Source of the DNA: Bacteroidota bacterium
GTDB lineage: Bacteria; Bacteroidota; Bacteroidia; Chitinophagales; Chitinophagaceae
Assembly (NCBI GenBank): GCA_003175695.1
Contig: PSRA01000070.1
Coordinates: 1-41,756 of the forward strand
Direction of reading: 5' to 3'
DNA: 41,756 nt
Within the stretch, counting starts at the first letter, position 1, and every line of letters begins with the position of its first letter. The position numbers were made by a program, and so were the translations under genes. This document shows, one piece after another, positions 1 through 8,513 of the stretch. The notes beneath the pieces are model-generated. The model made no database searches. It was not told where the DNA came from and was given only the letters and a program-made list of their open reading frames with translations.

Positions 1-44
1 CTCCAAATTTCATTACTTTCATTATCGCTTATTTTTTGGGATGG

Positions 45-52
45 CAAAGATA
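45..52 (-). promoter_or_regulatory. Possible -7 promoter element reading leftward out of the window
   Basis: Read on the minus strand this is TATCTTTG, a full match to the Bacteroidota -7 consensus TAnnTTTG. Transcription would run off the left edge of the window, towards a gene that is not visible. I see no TTG at the expected -33 spacing, so the call rests on the -7 match alone. The remaining bases between here and the terminator near 192 contain no gene I can support. Confidence 0.35.
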
Positions 53-191
53 CATGCTGGGAACTTATTCACCGAATATTATGAACGACGGCAAAGGCTG
101 TTGTTGTCGCAAAAGTTTTATGCCCGGCATCCTTTCTCGCCGTAGACTTTGCGCCCATGGTCACCTCGTCTGAAATAAAAGCCGGAAACAC

Positions 192-217
192 AAAAGGCAC
201 ACTTTCGTGCGCCTTTT
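192..217. terminator. Hairpin terminator downstream of the T9SS surface protein
   Basis: AAAAGGC-A-CAC pairs with GTG-C-GCCTTTT around a TTTC loop. The A/T-rich outer stem gives a U-tract in either direction, so it can work on both strands. It lies about 20 bases past the stop codon of the minus-strand surface-protein gene, which is where its transcript should end. Confidence 0.75.
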
Positions 218-238
218 CTTAAATTTTCTGATTCCGGT

Positions 239-2398
239 TTATTTCTTCACCAGCTTTTGATTGTAGATATTGTTATTGTAAACCAGCTGAACAACATAGA
301 TCCCTTTTGCCAGGTGGGTAAGTTGGTCGATCATGAGGCTGTTACTTCCTTCATTGAGATTGAAAGTTCTTGACATGACCTGTCTTCCCGCATCATCAAT
401 CAGGCGCATCAGAGCAGTTCCCTGCTTTTCTGAATAAAGATTCAGCACAGCGAAATCCGAAGCTGGATTGGGATAAAGAGATATTTTAGTTTCTGACTGA
501 CTCAATTGAACTGCGGCGATTTTGCTGTAGGTATAAGTACCATTCATGTCAACAATCTTCAATCTGTAATAAAACACTTTCGAATTCACATCACCGGTAT
601 AATCGTTGAAAGTATAGTTATGGATATCATCAGATGATTGGCTGATCGAAACCTGGCCTACTGAAGTAAAGTTTATTGCATTTGTGCTCCTTTCTATTTC
701 AAAATAATTTGCGTTGATCTGCCTGGAGGTTGACCAATCTACTTCCACCAGGTTTGAACCCTGGTAGGTTGCATTGAAATCTATCAAAGTAACCGGCAGG
801 ACATTAGTTTGACATATCGTCATCTTAGGAGGTAACTGAGATGATGGGACTGTTTGTACCATTACCCCATTATGTTGTACACTGTCAGCTCCGTAGTGAG
901 TTGTTGTGACAGGATCCCCTGGCTTGAATGACCCGGTGGAAAAACCTGCCTGGCCGCCAAGGACAGATGAAGCCGCGTTTAAAGCTCCATTAGAATAGAT
1001 TACGCCGCCACCACCGCTTCCGCCCGGTCCGTGCTGGGTAGCACTCTGAAGGCTCGGGTTGTTACTTCCACCGGTACCACCAATGGCGAGTGCCGTAATA
1101 CCAGCCTGCCCACTATTACTATTAACCAGGATACTTCCACCCGCACCACCTCCGCCGCTGCCGTCAATTTGAACGGTGTTATTGGCACTAGCTCCCGATA
1201 CGTCGAGGGTTCCGGAATTTATAATCGTCAAAGAGTTTAATATAATTATGCCACCGCCGGAAGCACCACTTGAAGCGAAACCATTTCCGGGAGTACCGGT
1301 AGCGTTATTATTAGTTCCAGCTCCTCCGCCGCCTCCCATAACAAGGCGTGAAGGGCTATAATAAGGTGCGTAAGTAGTAGGGTTAAGAAAGTTCATACCA
1401 CCTCTTCCCCCTGTCGCACCAAATGAATACCAACCATTACCGCCGTAGCCTCCAATACCACCGTTGGCACCACCACCTCCTCCAGCGTTCTGGTCATTGG
1501 AAATGGGATCACTGTCGGTTGCTCCGCCACCAGCGTTGCCCGGCGCACCACGCGCAAAACTTCCATTCGGATAGCCTTCCTTGGCAGCACCATTATCCAA
1601 TAAAACTCCGTTATTATTAAGATATCTGGGAGTACCCGCAATACCTTCTGCTTTGCTGGCATTTGTATTGACCGTAGGAGCTGACATAGTAACATAGTCA
1701 GTTTTTAAAAATCCTGCAGCACCTTGTAAAGACATGCCCCCACCGCCACGAAAACCCGCACCAGCGGCACTAATGGTTTTGCCGTTCATGTTAAGTTGGT
1801 TGACCGCATTGATTACTGTCACACCACCTACGGCTCCATTCCACAGCGGTGTGCTGATGTTGGCTCCTATTATGATATTAAAAGCTGTTGATACGCGTAT
1901 AACCTGATACGTGTATTGACCAAAAGTTCCGAAAGCCGAAGCTTTATAACTGTTAACGGTACCAGCTACCAGGTTCAGCGTGCCACCTGCCGTAGTTACT
2001 GCATTTGCAGCAACCGCAAATTCCATTTGGCCCGCATACAGGTTATTGCTAGTATTTCCAGATCCTCCCCATGCAACGGTACCGCTACCATAGCTTGATG
2101 TATTAGTGGAGTTGATTTCAGCTCCCTGCATCTGGATGATCAGCACGATATCACCTGTAGCAATACCCGTAGATCCATATCCTGCAGGCACTGCTCCGAT
2201 TGTTATTGAAGTAGCACCCACTGCAACAGTTGCCTGAGTTCCGGGGTAATAAGTATTTGGATTACTTGAAAATGTCGATGTTCCTGAAGTAGGGCAGTTT
2301 TGTGCCTGTGCGGGCACATTTACAAACCAAATAAGAATAATCAGGATGAGTGATCTGCAAATCGCAGACATTGGCCACTTTTCGAAAGCATTCTTCAT
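239..2398 (-). CDS. Glycine-rich secreted surface protein with T9SS type A C-terminal sorting domain
   Basis: Product is a large exported protein, probably attached to the cell surface or released by the type IX secretion system. I chose the start at 2398 because the next residues form a clean signal peptide: a short charged start (MKNAFEKW), a hydrophobic stretch and a PAQAQ cleavage region. In-frame ATGs exist at 2482 and 2500 but would put over 25 polar residues ahead of the signal. The centre is very rich in GGGG, GGAGG and GASGG runs, roughly the middle third. Near the C-terminus comes a fibronectin-like segment starting LPVTLIDFNA, then the sorting domain with the YPNPASDFAVL motif and the closing KGIYVVQLV...KLVKK. 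No enzymatic domain is recognisable. Function is unknown; adhesion or matrix roles are only a guess from composition. It is monocistronic, with its own terminator. Confidence 0.85.
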   Translation of the reverse strand: MKNAFEKWPMSAICRSLILIILIWFVNVPAQAQNCPTSGTSTFSSNPNTYYPGTQATVAVGATSITIGAVPAGYGSTGIATGDIVLIIQMQGAEINSTNTSSYGSGTVAWGGSGNTSNNLYAGQMEFAVAANAVTTAGGTLNLVAGTVNSYKASAFGTFGQYTYQVIRVSTAFNIIIGANISTPLWNGAVGGVTVINAVNQLNMNGKTISAAGAGFRGGGGMSLQGAAGFLKTDYVTMSAPTVNTNASKAEGIAGTPRYLNNNGVLLDNGAAKEGYPNGSFARGAPGNAGGGATDSDPISNDQNAGGGGGANGGIGGYGGNGWYSFGATGGRGGMNFLNPTTYAPYYSPSRLVMGGGGGAGTNNNATGTPGNGFASSGASGGGIIILNSLTIINSGTLDVSGASANNTVQIDGSGGGGAGGSILVNSNSGQAGITALAIGGTGGSNNPSLQSATQHGPGGSGGGGVIYSNGALNAASSVLGGQAGFSTGSFKPGDPVTTTHYGADSVQHNGVMVQTVPSSQLPPKMTICQTNVLPVTLIDFNATYQGSNLVEVDWSTSRQINANYFEIERSTNAINFTSVGQVSISQSSDDIHNYTFNDYTGDVNSKVFYYRLKIVDMNGTYTYSKIAAVQLSQSETKISLYPNPASDFAVLNLYSEKQGTALMRLIDDAGRQVMSRTFNLNEGSNSLMIDQLTHLAKGIYVVQLVYNNNIYNQKLVKK

Positions 2399-2819
2399 CG
2401 GCCCGTTTGTCGAATTCTCACGCATCAGTATACTAACTCCTTCCGGGGTTCCTGGGGCAGTATATGTATGGCTCTGGTTCATAAGGATTGGTTTTAACAT
2501 CGGAATAAAATCAATCGGTATACCAATTCAATTTTAAGTGGTTGTCAGCGATTTGCAGCTTTGGGTTCAGTTGGCGATCTCCCAAAGTGAGACTGTTTTT
2601 CCAAAATTGATTTTATCCGAAAATTCTATACATGAACGCCTCATTAAAAAGCAATTATACTTTTCCTGCTGATCAGTTTTTCTCTTGTATGCGATTGTTC
2701 ATGTACGAAAACAACTCGAACAGGAAAATACTTTTTTTGCTAAGAGTATTAACTTATTAAGGGGGAAATTATTGTTTTAAAGAAGAATTTTTCGCGGCAA
2801 ATATGCCTCGAAAAAGTGC
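2399..2819. other. Gene-free intergenic stretch
   Basis: About 420 bases without a convincing gene. It should contain the promoter of the surface-protein gene, but I find no exact TAnnTTTG on the minus strand. It does hold a 7-bp inverted repeat (CTTTGGG at 2559-2565, CCCAAAG at 2581-2587) and a 9-bp one (TACATGAAC near 2629, GTTCATGTA near 2698). The right end is the terminator of the next gene. Short open frames here do not look like proteins. Confidence 0.5.
2788..2815 (-). terminator. Terminator of the malate/lactate dehydrogenase-family gene
   Basis: TTTTTCG and CGAAAAA arms enclose a GGC/GCC inner stem with one mismatch and an AAATAT loop. It begins five bases past the stop codon of the minus-strand dehydrogenase gene. 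The outer A/T pairs provide the U-tract. Confidence 0.7.
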
Positions 2820-3896
2820 TTAAAGTAGGATACCGAACTTTTCACCTAAGTTATTCAGGTCCTCAACAACACCGTGAAGTAAGGGTATTCCGTTATTCAA
2901 CCTTTCATTCTCCATCTCACGTTCGGGGTCACCCGGAATTAAGACTTTATGTTCCCCGGCAACGGTTTTGGCTGACCGAAAACGGCGAATCCATCGATCC
3001 ATATGTTGCTTGAAATCATCTGCTTTTCTGAAAGCATCAATCCTCATCGCACCAAAAAAATGCCCTATACCTTTCCCTGGCATTTGTTCAGGCATGGCCA
3101 CATAAGCCGGAAAGGGAGGCACCCAGGGCCCGTAATTGGCACCGCTGAGCACGGCAGAAAAAATATCCACTACACTTCCAAGTGCATAGCCTTTATGGCT
3201 TCCGTGTTCCCGATCACCGCCCAACGGCAGGAGAGCTCCTCCGGATTTCAGTTCATGGGGGTCCGTTGAAGCATTCCCATACTTATCCTGGATCCATCCT
3301 GCAGGAGCTAATTCCCCTGTGCGCTGCAGGATTTCCAATTTTCCATTTGCAGCGGTGGTAGTAGCAAGGTCTGCAACAAAAGCTGGTTCTTCCCCTGAAG
3401 GGATCGCTACACAAATAGGATTGGTACCCAACAATCGTTCAACGGAAAATGTAGGTGCCACCAACGCGCTTGCATTAGTCATGGCAATCCCAATCATATC
3501 TTGTTCTACGGCTTTGAGTGCGTGATAGGCAGCAATGCCGAAATGATTGGAATTAAAAACGCTGACCCAGCCAGTGCCGACTTTAGCCGCTTTTTCGATA
3601 GCAATATTCATGGCAAATGGCGCAACTACCAGACCCAGACCACTATCGCCATCCACCACGGCAGTCGACAAAGTCTCATGCACAACTTTCATTTGTGGAC
3701 GTGCATTCGCCCTGCCGGCTTCCCATAAACGAACATAACCCGTCAGCCTGGCAATACCATGCGAATCTATTCCACGCAGATCAGCACTGATCAGGACTTT
3801 AGCTGCAGCACTTGCATCCTGTTCACTGCAGCCAATCTTCTCAAATACAAGTTGAGTAAATTTCAATAGCTCGCCGTAGGAAAAAACTTTCACCAT
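2820..3896 (-). CDS. Malate/L-lactate dehydrogenase family (Ldh2-type) NAD(P)-dependent oxidoreductase
   Basis: A 358-residue cytosolic dehydrogenase of the type-2 malate/L-lactate/ureidoglycolate family, which interconverts 2-hydroxy acids and 2-oxo acids and is unrelated to Rossmann-fold LDH. Family motifs are visible: ADLRGIDSHGIARL in the first 50 residues with the conserved His, the SNHFGIAAYHAL segment near residue 120, and the GDREHGSHKGYAL segment in the middle. Length is as usual for the family (about 330-360). There is no signal peptide. It is the last gene of a minus-strand group behind a Gfo/Idh oxidoreductase and a sugar isomerase lipoprotein (gaps 82 and 113 bases), which suggests a role in sugar-acid breakdown. 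The substrate cannot be told from the sequence. Confidence 0.85.
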   Translation of the reverse strand: MVKVFSYGELLKFTQLVFEKIGCSEQDASAAAKVLISADLRGIDSHGIARLTGYVRLWEAGRANARPQMKVVHETLSTAVVDGDSGLGLVVAPFAMNIAIEKAAKVGTGWVSVFNSNHFGIAAYHALKAVEQDMIGIAMTNASALVAPTFSVERLLGTNPICVAIPSGEEPAFVADLATTTAANGKLEILQRTGELAPAGWIQDKYGNASTDPHELKSGGALLPLGGDREHGSHKGYALGSVVDIFSAVLSGANYGPWVPPFPAYVAMPEQMPGKGIGHFFGAMRIDAFRKADDFKQHMDRWIRRFRSAKTVAGEHKVLIPGDPEREMENERLNNGIPLLHGVVEDLNNLGEKFGILL

Positions 3897-3978
3897 AAGT
3901 AATTGGTCCGCAAATATCGGGAATTAGTAAAAATAGTCGGGGAGTCAACAGTCGGGAGCGGCAACACAAACCACTTGC

Positions 3979-5388
3979 TTAAACACCCTCCTTTAATTTC
4001 ATCTCCTCAGGGTCCCAATGAACAATTTTCTTTTGAAAATAACTTTCATTTGCCGCGAGACAGGGAGCGCAGGCCCGAAATCCAAACACGGGATCCTCAA
4101 CAACAGCCTTGCCAGTTCTCACACCCTCAAAAAAATGAGCGAAATGATCAACGTCCGCATCATAGTCAGAAGGCAATGTGTATTGTGTCGGGGGTATTAC
4201 TGATTCTTTCTGGTCTTCGCCTGAATATTTTTGATTGTACTTTTTTAGTAATTCTTCCTGCATCGCTTTAGGATAAGTTTCCAAAGCATCCCATCCACCG
4301 ATACCCGGAGCCTTAGCCATTTTATGATGACGAATGGTGAATCCATTGCCGCCCATGTCAAGGACGCCTTCCGAACCAATAAATTTGGTGGTTCCGGATT
4401 CTCCCTCACCACTTACAAAATTCACGCGCAACATTAATTCGAATGAAGGATGCTCTTTGGTTTCAGGATAATGCATGACGGCGGTCATCACATCAGGAAC
4501 GTCGCGGCCATCCTTCCAATAACTCAATTGTCCGGATGCAAATATCATCTCCGGCCCTTTGGAATCTGTGATAAAATGAATACCGGATAACAGATGCACA
4601 AAGAGGTCCCCAGCTACACCAGTTCCAAAATCGCGATAGTTCCGCCACCAAAAAAATTTCTTGGCATCGTAGGGAGTCTTAGGCATTCCAGATATATAAC
4701 GGTCCCAATCAACCGTAGCTGGTGACTCATCCGTAGGCATTGTATATTCCCAGGCACCCAATGCGCTTTGCCTATCATTAGTGGCCTCGACGCAACTCAG
4801 TTGCCCTATTTCACCCGCCCTATATAAATCCCTTGCCTTTGCAAAGGCAATGCTACTCACACGCTGACTTCCGATCTGCATAGTCTTTTTCGTCTGTTGC
4901 TGTGCATTGATGACATCCGAGCCCTGACTGATTCTATGTACCATGGGCTTTTCACAATAAACAGCTTTGCCTTTGTTCATGGCGTCTATTGAGATCCGTG
5001 AGTGCCAGTGATCGCCTGTAGCTACAATGACAGCATCTATATCTTTTCGATCAAGAAGTTCCCTGTAATCCCTCGTAACAAACAAATCCTTGCCATGTAA
5101 TTCTCTTGCTCTCTCCAAACGGCCTTTGTAGAGATCACAAGCGGCGACTAATTCAACGCCGGGAACTTTCAATGCTGTATTTACATCGTTATTTCCCATA
5201 ATTCCCATACCAACCGCGGCTATCCGAATCTTGTCGTTAGAACTGAATTTCCTGTCAAAATGAATCATTCTTTCCTCTAGCGACTCATTGGACGCTATGG
5301 AAGCAAGAGGACCCGCGGAAAGCATCAGGGTGGTACTCCCTAATTGCTGTAAGAATTTTCGCCTGGATGATTGATATTTTTTAGACAT
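3979..5388 (-). CDS. Gfo/Idh/MocA family oxidoreductase with Tat signal
   Basis: A 469-residue NAD(P)-dependent oxidoreductase acting on a sugar or sugar derivative. The N-terminus has a twin-arginine signal (SSRRKFLQQLG followed by a hydrophobic stretch), so it is probably exported folded with its cofactor. The Rossmann glycine motif VGMGIMG sits near residue 60, and the family's CEKPM motif near residue 145 (the lysine is the usual catalytic residue). The C-terminal half is the typical beta-sheet domain with WRNYRDFGTG and a GVRTGKAVVEDP segment, as in Bacteroidota exported members. It lies between a lipoprotein sugar isomerase and an Ldh2-type dehydrogenase on the same strand. Some exported relatives are glycosidases using NAD (GH109), but the sequence alone does not settle that. 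Confidence 0.88.
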   Translation of the reverse strand: MSKKYQSSRRKFLQQLGSTTLMLSAGPLASIASNESLEERMIHFDRKFSSNDKIRIAAVGMGIMGNNDVNTALKVPGVELVAACDLYKGRLERARELHGKDLFVTRDYRELLDRKDIDAVIVATGDHWHSRISIDAMNKGKAVYCEKPMVHRISQGSDVINAQQQTKKTMQIGSQRVSSIAFAKARDLYRAGEIGQLSCVEATNDRQSALGAWEYTMPTDESPATVDWDRYISGMPKTPYDAKKFFWWRNYRDFGTGVAGDLFVHLLSGIHFITDSKGPEMIFASGQLSYWKDGRDVPDVMTAVMHYPETKEHPSFELMLRVNFVSGEGESGTTKFIGSEGVLDMGGNGFTIRHHKMAKAPGIGGWDALETYPKAMQEELLKKYNQKYSGEDQKESVIPPTQYTLPSDYDADVDHFAHFFEGVRTGKAVVEDPVFGFRACAPCLAANESYFQKKIVHWDPEEMKLKEGV

Positions 5389-5501
5389 GAATCTAATTTA
5401 TCGATGATTAAAATGTTTCTTCAACAATCGGGTTCCAGCATTGAAATAATTTTTCATCACCAAAGAAGAGCTCTTTGATTACATGCTCAGAAAATACCTG
5501 A

Positions 5502-6392
5502 TTATTTCAATTTTGAAATCGCTTCTTTGTAGAATCTGATAGTTTCTATGACATCGGGCAAACTGTGGTACCAGTTCGATTCGTGTTCAATAGAAAACAT
5601 GCCCCTGAAGTTTTGGTCCTTGAGTTCCTGGAATATCGCGGGGAAATCTATTACCCCCTTGCCCACTACGGTGTCGGCAGCTTTTGTGTCATTGAATGTT
5701 GTAATATCTTTTAAATGAACGCCAATTATATGGCCGGACAATTTCTTCAAACAATCGACCGGATTCAAACCATTTCTTGCCCAATGGCCAACGTCCGCAC
5801 ATGCACCAATATTTGGATGACCTGAAACAGCAGCCAACACGGAATCAGGGCCCCAGTAGGCATTCGGCTTGGGATGGTCGTGAATGGCTACTTTGATTCC
5901 GTAAAGTCCTGCCAGGCTATCAACCTGCTTCCATTGGTTCTTTAACGGCTCCGCGGTGATATAACTTAAATTGAATTCTTTTGCAAGATCAAAGAATTTT
6001 TTCCACTCATCGATTTTTGACGGCGTGATGACACCCATTGCCTCGATATGAATCCCTTTCAATTGAAGCAATTGTTTTAGTTTCTCTTTGTTTTCGGCAG
6101 ACATATTTAGTCCGAAAGATTCTTTACCAAATCCTTCGCCCAATTTTTGCCCTGGAAAAGCTTCTACATATTTTACTCCAGCACTGTCTACTTTAGCGAG
6201 TGCTTCTACAAGTGTGTATTTATTAAATGTCCACGTCTGAATACCGATCTTCCATTCTTTGGTTGGATCCGGCCTGGTGACGACATTTGATGTGTCCTTT
6301 TTCGGTTCCTCAGCTTGTTGTGTTTGATTGTTGCATTGAGTTAAAGGCGCTAGCAAGGATGCGAATAGAATAGTACGAATAGTTTTGTTCAT
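5502..6392 (-). CDS. Lipoprotein sugar phosphate isomerase/epimerase-like (xylose isomerase-like TIM barrel)
   Basis: A 296-residue protein with a lipoprotein signal (lipobox LTQC, Cys at about residue 20) followed by a TQQAEEPKK linker, then an AP-endonuclease-2/xylose isomerase-like TIM barrel. Metal-site style motifs are visible: AIHDHPKPNA, CADVGHWARNG, VHLKD and SIEHE. The family includes hexulose epimerases and inosose isomerase/dehydratase-like enzymes; the reaction here is unknown. It would sit in the periplasm on a membrane anchor. It is first in a same-strand group with an exported Gfo/Idh oxidoreductase, a pairing common in Bacteroidota carbohydrate clusters. A near -7 element (TACCTTGG, minus strand, near 6436) may be its promoter, one base off consensus. 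Confidence 0.85.
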   Translation of the reverse strand: MNKTIRTILFASLLAPLTQCNNQTQQAEEPKKDTSNVVTRPDPTKEWKIGIQTWTFNKYTLVEALAKVDSAGVKYVEAFPGQKLGEGFGKESFGLNMSAENKEKLKQLLQLKGIHIEAMGVITPSKIDEWKKFFDLAKEFNLSYITAEPLKNQWKQVDSLAGLYGIKVAIHDHPKPNAYWGPDSVLAAVSGHPNIGACADVGHWARNGLNPVDCLKKLSGHIIGVHLKDITTFNDTKAADTVVGKGVIDFPAIFQELKDQNFRGMFSIEHESNWYHSLPDVIETIRFYKEAISKLK

Positions 6393-6525
6393 GTAATCAA
6401 ATTTTCAATGGCATAAAAAATAAGAGGCCCAAGGTAAGTATTATTGGAATATTTTAAGTCAACCGCTCAGGCAATTCAATCCTTTTGATTTTTTACAATT
6501 TTTCTGGAATTCACAGGATCCCAAA

Positions 6526-6552
6526 CAAAAAAATGCCCCGCTTGGCGGAGCA
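6526..6552 (-). terminator. Terminator of ssb
   Basis: On the minus strand, TGC-t-CCGC pairs with GCGG-g-GCA around a three-base loop and is followed by a run of seven T residues. It lies 36 bases past the ssb stop codon. This is a textbook intrinsic terminator. Confidence 0.85.
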
Positions 6553-6587
6553 TTCCTTATCTGATCAAAAAAGATTACAATCTCTAA

Positions 6588-7025
6588 CTAAAATGGCAAA
6601 TCGTCAATTGGTGCAGTAATATCACTGGGTGAATTGACACCGCCGGAAGACACTGACGCAGAAGCGCCTGAGTAACCGCTTTCTGAGCCGCTTCCTGCGA
6701 AGTCACCATTCCTGCTTCCCAGTAGCTGAACACTAAAAACCCTTAAGGTCATCGTTACACCTGTCGTTCCGTCGTTCTTTGGATAAGTTCTGATATCAGG
6801 AACTCCTTCTGCATAAATTTGAGTGCCCTTCTTAAGATATGGAGCGACACCGGTTTTGTCAGACCAATAAGAACAATCAACCCAAATCGTCTTATCCTTT
6901 TGATTTCCCTGCGCATCCCTGAATTTTTCCGTATGAGCAACGGTAAAATTCATCACACTCTTTCCATTGACAACATTCGTAATGCAATCTTTCCCCAGGT
7001 TTCCGATTATCTGTAGTTTGATCAT
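6588..7025 (-). CDS. ssb: Single-stranded DNA-binding protein
   Basis: A 145-residue SSB that coats single-stranded DNA during replication, recombination and repair. The OB-fold covers about residues 1-105, starting MIKLQIIGNLGKD and including NFTVAHTE and IWVDCSYW. A Gly/Ser-rich flexible tail follows, ending in the acidic tip IDDLPF, which is the usual docking motif for partner proteins. Length is short but normal for Bacteroidota SSBs. It stands alone with its own terminator. Many Bacteroidota carry several SSB paralogs, so this may not be the main replicative copy. Confidence 0.93.
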   Translation of the reverse strand: MIKLQIIGNLGKDCITNVVNGKSVMNFTVAHTEKFRDAQGNQKDKTIWVDCSYWSDKTGVAPYLKKGTQIYAEGVPDIRTYPKNDGTTGVTMTLRVFSVQLLGSRNGDFAGSGSESGYSGASASVSSGGVNSPSDITAPIDDLPF

Positions 7026-7506
7026 AAGTTAAAATTTTCCTACGTTCTTAAATTTGATTCTGCGGGCAAGTTACTGTATTTGCTGCCGCAATCAATACTA
7101 TTTCAGCTGAAGTAGTTTTCCCCATTTATATGACGTTTTTGCACTTTTTTGGTTAAAAAATTTTCGACTAATTGATCATTTTTGGAGGACGAAAAAGCAA
7201 CCCTAAGTACCTACCCATAATTAAAGAAATTTTCAGAAGGGAATGCTTTCATAGTGAGATAGGTAGCAGGCTTTTCAGATCTGCTCATGTTCTCAACGGA
7301 AAAGTGAGTATATGTAAGCGAGCAAGACCACCTAACGGTGAAAGATATCCTCAAGTTACTTCCTCATTTCTCCCACCACCGCACTAAGAGACACCAACTA
7401 CTCAGTGCCACTGGCTTTACGCACTCCCCCACAATAGTTTTGATCAGGTAAGCAGAAAACAATTGCAGAACACCAAAATGATTCGTTAACCATAAAATTT
7501 TATCAA
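7026..7506. other. Gene-free intergenic stretch with promoter for the first small secreted protein
   Basis: About 480 bases between divergent ssb and the first secreted paralog. One TTG-initiated frame of 71 codons (7172-7387) exists, but its composition and lack of any context make it unconvincing. The right end has a -7 promoter element at 7435. No RNA family is recognisable in the middle part; A/T-rich runs near 7145-7165 could form weak hairpins only. Confidence 0.5.
7435..7442 (+). promoter_or_regulatory. -7 promoter element for the first small secreted protein
   Basis: TAGTTTTG matches TAnnTTTG fully and lies about 65 bases ahead of the start codon. The same octamer occurs in both copies of the tandem repeat downstream, ahead of the paralog. 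No TTG is seen at the normal -33 position. Confidence 0.5.
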
Positions 7507-8055
7507 ATGAAGAAAGCAACATTCACTTCGACCATCCTGTGTTCAATATTTTTATTGGGCCCGGTCTCAGGTTTCACTCAGGCAAAAGCCTCAAAGCTGG
7601 ATCTCATAGATTCAAAAAATCTTGTGGCAATTTCAAAAATGGGCATTCCTTCCTTGTCCGAAAATGCTACTGCAGCAACTACATCAGAAGTAAACACAAA
7701 AGCAATGCGCGACTTCAGAAAAGCTTTCAAGAATGTATCCGACGAAAAATGGTACAGTATCTCCAGCGGATACCTGGCCGAATTTACTGACCATTCTATC
7801 AAGAATTCAGTCGTTTATGACAAGAAAGGAAATTGGGTATTTACCATTCGCTACTACGATGAAAAAGATCTCCCGGGTGATGTGAGGTCACAAGTGAAGA
7901 AAACTTATTATGATTACACAATTACTACTGTTGAGGAAATTCATGTGGATGACAAAGTGATTTACCTGGTCCATTTGCAAAACGACTCTACCTGGAAAAA
8001 AGTCAGGATTTGTGACGGCGAAATGCAGCTTATTGAAGATTTTAACAAGCAATGA
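7507..8055 (+). CDS. Small secreted protein, PepSY-like/beta-lactamase-inhibitor-like fold suspected (paralog A)
   Basis: A 182-residue protein of unknown role. The N-terminus is a signal peptide (MKKATFTSTILCSIFLLG, cleavage near GFTQA), so the mature part is periplasmic or outside. From about residue 60 it follows a pattern seen in small Bacteroidota PepSY-like proteins: AMRDFRKAF, EKWYSISSGYLAEF, YDKKGNWVFTIRYYDEKDLP, YYDYTITTVEEI, ending MQLIEDFNKQ. A second copy of the family lies at 8912-9448, roughly 40% identical by eye over the last 120 residues. Both genes have the sequence TTAACCATAAA 20-30 bases ahead of their starts. The fold assignment is tentative; the protein could instead be a distinct uncharacterised family. 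Confidence 0.8.
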   Translation: MKKATFTSTILCSIFLLGPVSGFTQAKASKLDLIDSKNLVAISKMGIPSLSENATAATTSEVNTKAMRDFRKAFKNVSDEKWYSISSGYLAEFTDHSIKNSVVYDKKGNWVFTIRYYDEKDLPGDVRSQVKKTYYDYTITTVEEIHVDDKVIYLVHLQNDSTWKKVRICDGEMQLIEDFNKQ

Positions 8056-8109
8056 ATGCCACCTCTTTGTCAGCTTTATTATTGATTTATTAAAGAAGCA
8101 TAAACAGGA

Positions 8110-8173
8110 GACCCGCATATTCTTGTGCAGGTCCAAGAGTAATAGCTACTGCTGTTACTCTTTTTCTTTTTGT
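8110..8173 (+). terminator. Double hairpin terminator in repeat copy 1
   Basis: First hairpin: GACC-c-GCA pairs with TGC-a-GGTC (8110-8133). Second: AAGAGTAATAGC pairs with GCTGTTACTCTT around a TACT loop (8135-8162, one G-T pair), followed by TTTCTTTTT. It ends the transcript of paralog A, whose stop is about 55 bases upstream. In copy 2 the loop changes to CGCT while the stem is kept. Confidence 0.8.
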
Positions 8174-8328
8174 CCGCCGGCTTGTAAGGTCAGGCAAAAA
8201 CGAACAATCCCTTTGGTTAGATCGCTAAATAAGTGCTCCCTCTTTGGCAATTGCTTCCCCAGAAGGCCCATCGGCTGGCTGGTGTCGCCAAATACTCATC
8301 AGAATTATCTTTCGCATTTATTTGAATT

Positions 8329-8336
8329 TAGTTTTG
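8329..8336 (+). promoter_or_regulatory. -7 promoter element in repeat copy 1
   Basis: TAGTTTTG fits TAnnTTTG. It lies 55 bases ahead of the ATG at 8391. If active it would make a short transcript that ends at the terminator of copy 2, about 160 bases later, with only a 13-codon frame inside. Confidence 0.4.
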
Positions 8337-8449
8337 GTTTATGTAGTTACCAGTTATTACGACTAATCTAACAACACTAACTTCTGATAACATGAACACG
8401 TCACTAATATATAGTCGGTCATTGATTTATTAAAGAAGCATAAACAGGA

Positions 8450-8513
8450 GACCCGCATATTCTTGTGCAGGTCCAAGAGTAATAGCCGCTGCTGTTACTC
8501 TTTTTCTTTTTGT
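8450..8513 (+). terminator. Double hairpin terminator in repeat copy 2
   Basis: Same structure as in copy 1: GACC/GGTC hairpin then the AAGAGTAATAGC/GCTGTTACTCTT hairpin (8475-8502) with a T-rich tail. Differences from copy 1 fall in the loop, not the stem. Confidence 0.7.

Larger units (their letters stand above)
8081..8420 (+). repeat. 340-bp tandem direct repeat, copy 1
   Basis: Begins ATTGATTTATTAAAGAAGCA and runs directly into copy 2. The two copies are about 94-95% identical by eye, with differences mainly in the middle and a few one- or two-base indels; the first 65 and last 60 bases are nearly unchanged. Each copy carries, in order, two hairpins with a U-tract, a variable spacer, a -7 element TAGTTTTG, and an ATG preceded by CTTCTGATAAC. 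The unit therefore looks like a complete terminator-to-promoter intergenic segment that was duplicated. Confidence 0.92.

Noticed and set aside
2629-2706. TACATGAAC and GTTCATGTA inverted pair
   Set aside because: Nine-base arms but about 60 bases apart and not at a recognisable promoter; could be chance.
5466-5475. AAGAGCTCTT palindrome between the isomerase and Gfo/Idh genes
   Set aside because: Short, close to a stop codon, with no promoter element near; expected by chance in a region this long.
2820-6392. Possible inositol catabolic (IolG/IolE-like) reading of the isomerase and Gfo/Idh genes, linked to the inositol oxygenase
   Set aside because: Both carry export signals and lie over 20 kb from the oxygenase; family membership alone is too broad to support the link.
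7172-7387. 71-codon frame with a TTG start in the ssb-paralog A gap
   Set aside because: No promoter, no recognisable motif, composition unlike neighbours.
8012-8371. 119-codon open frame across the first repeat copy
   Set aside because: It starts inside paralog A and crosses a strong terminator hairpin; no protein features.
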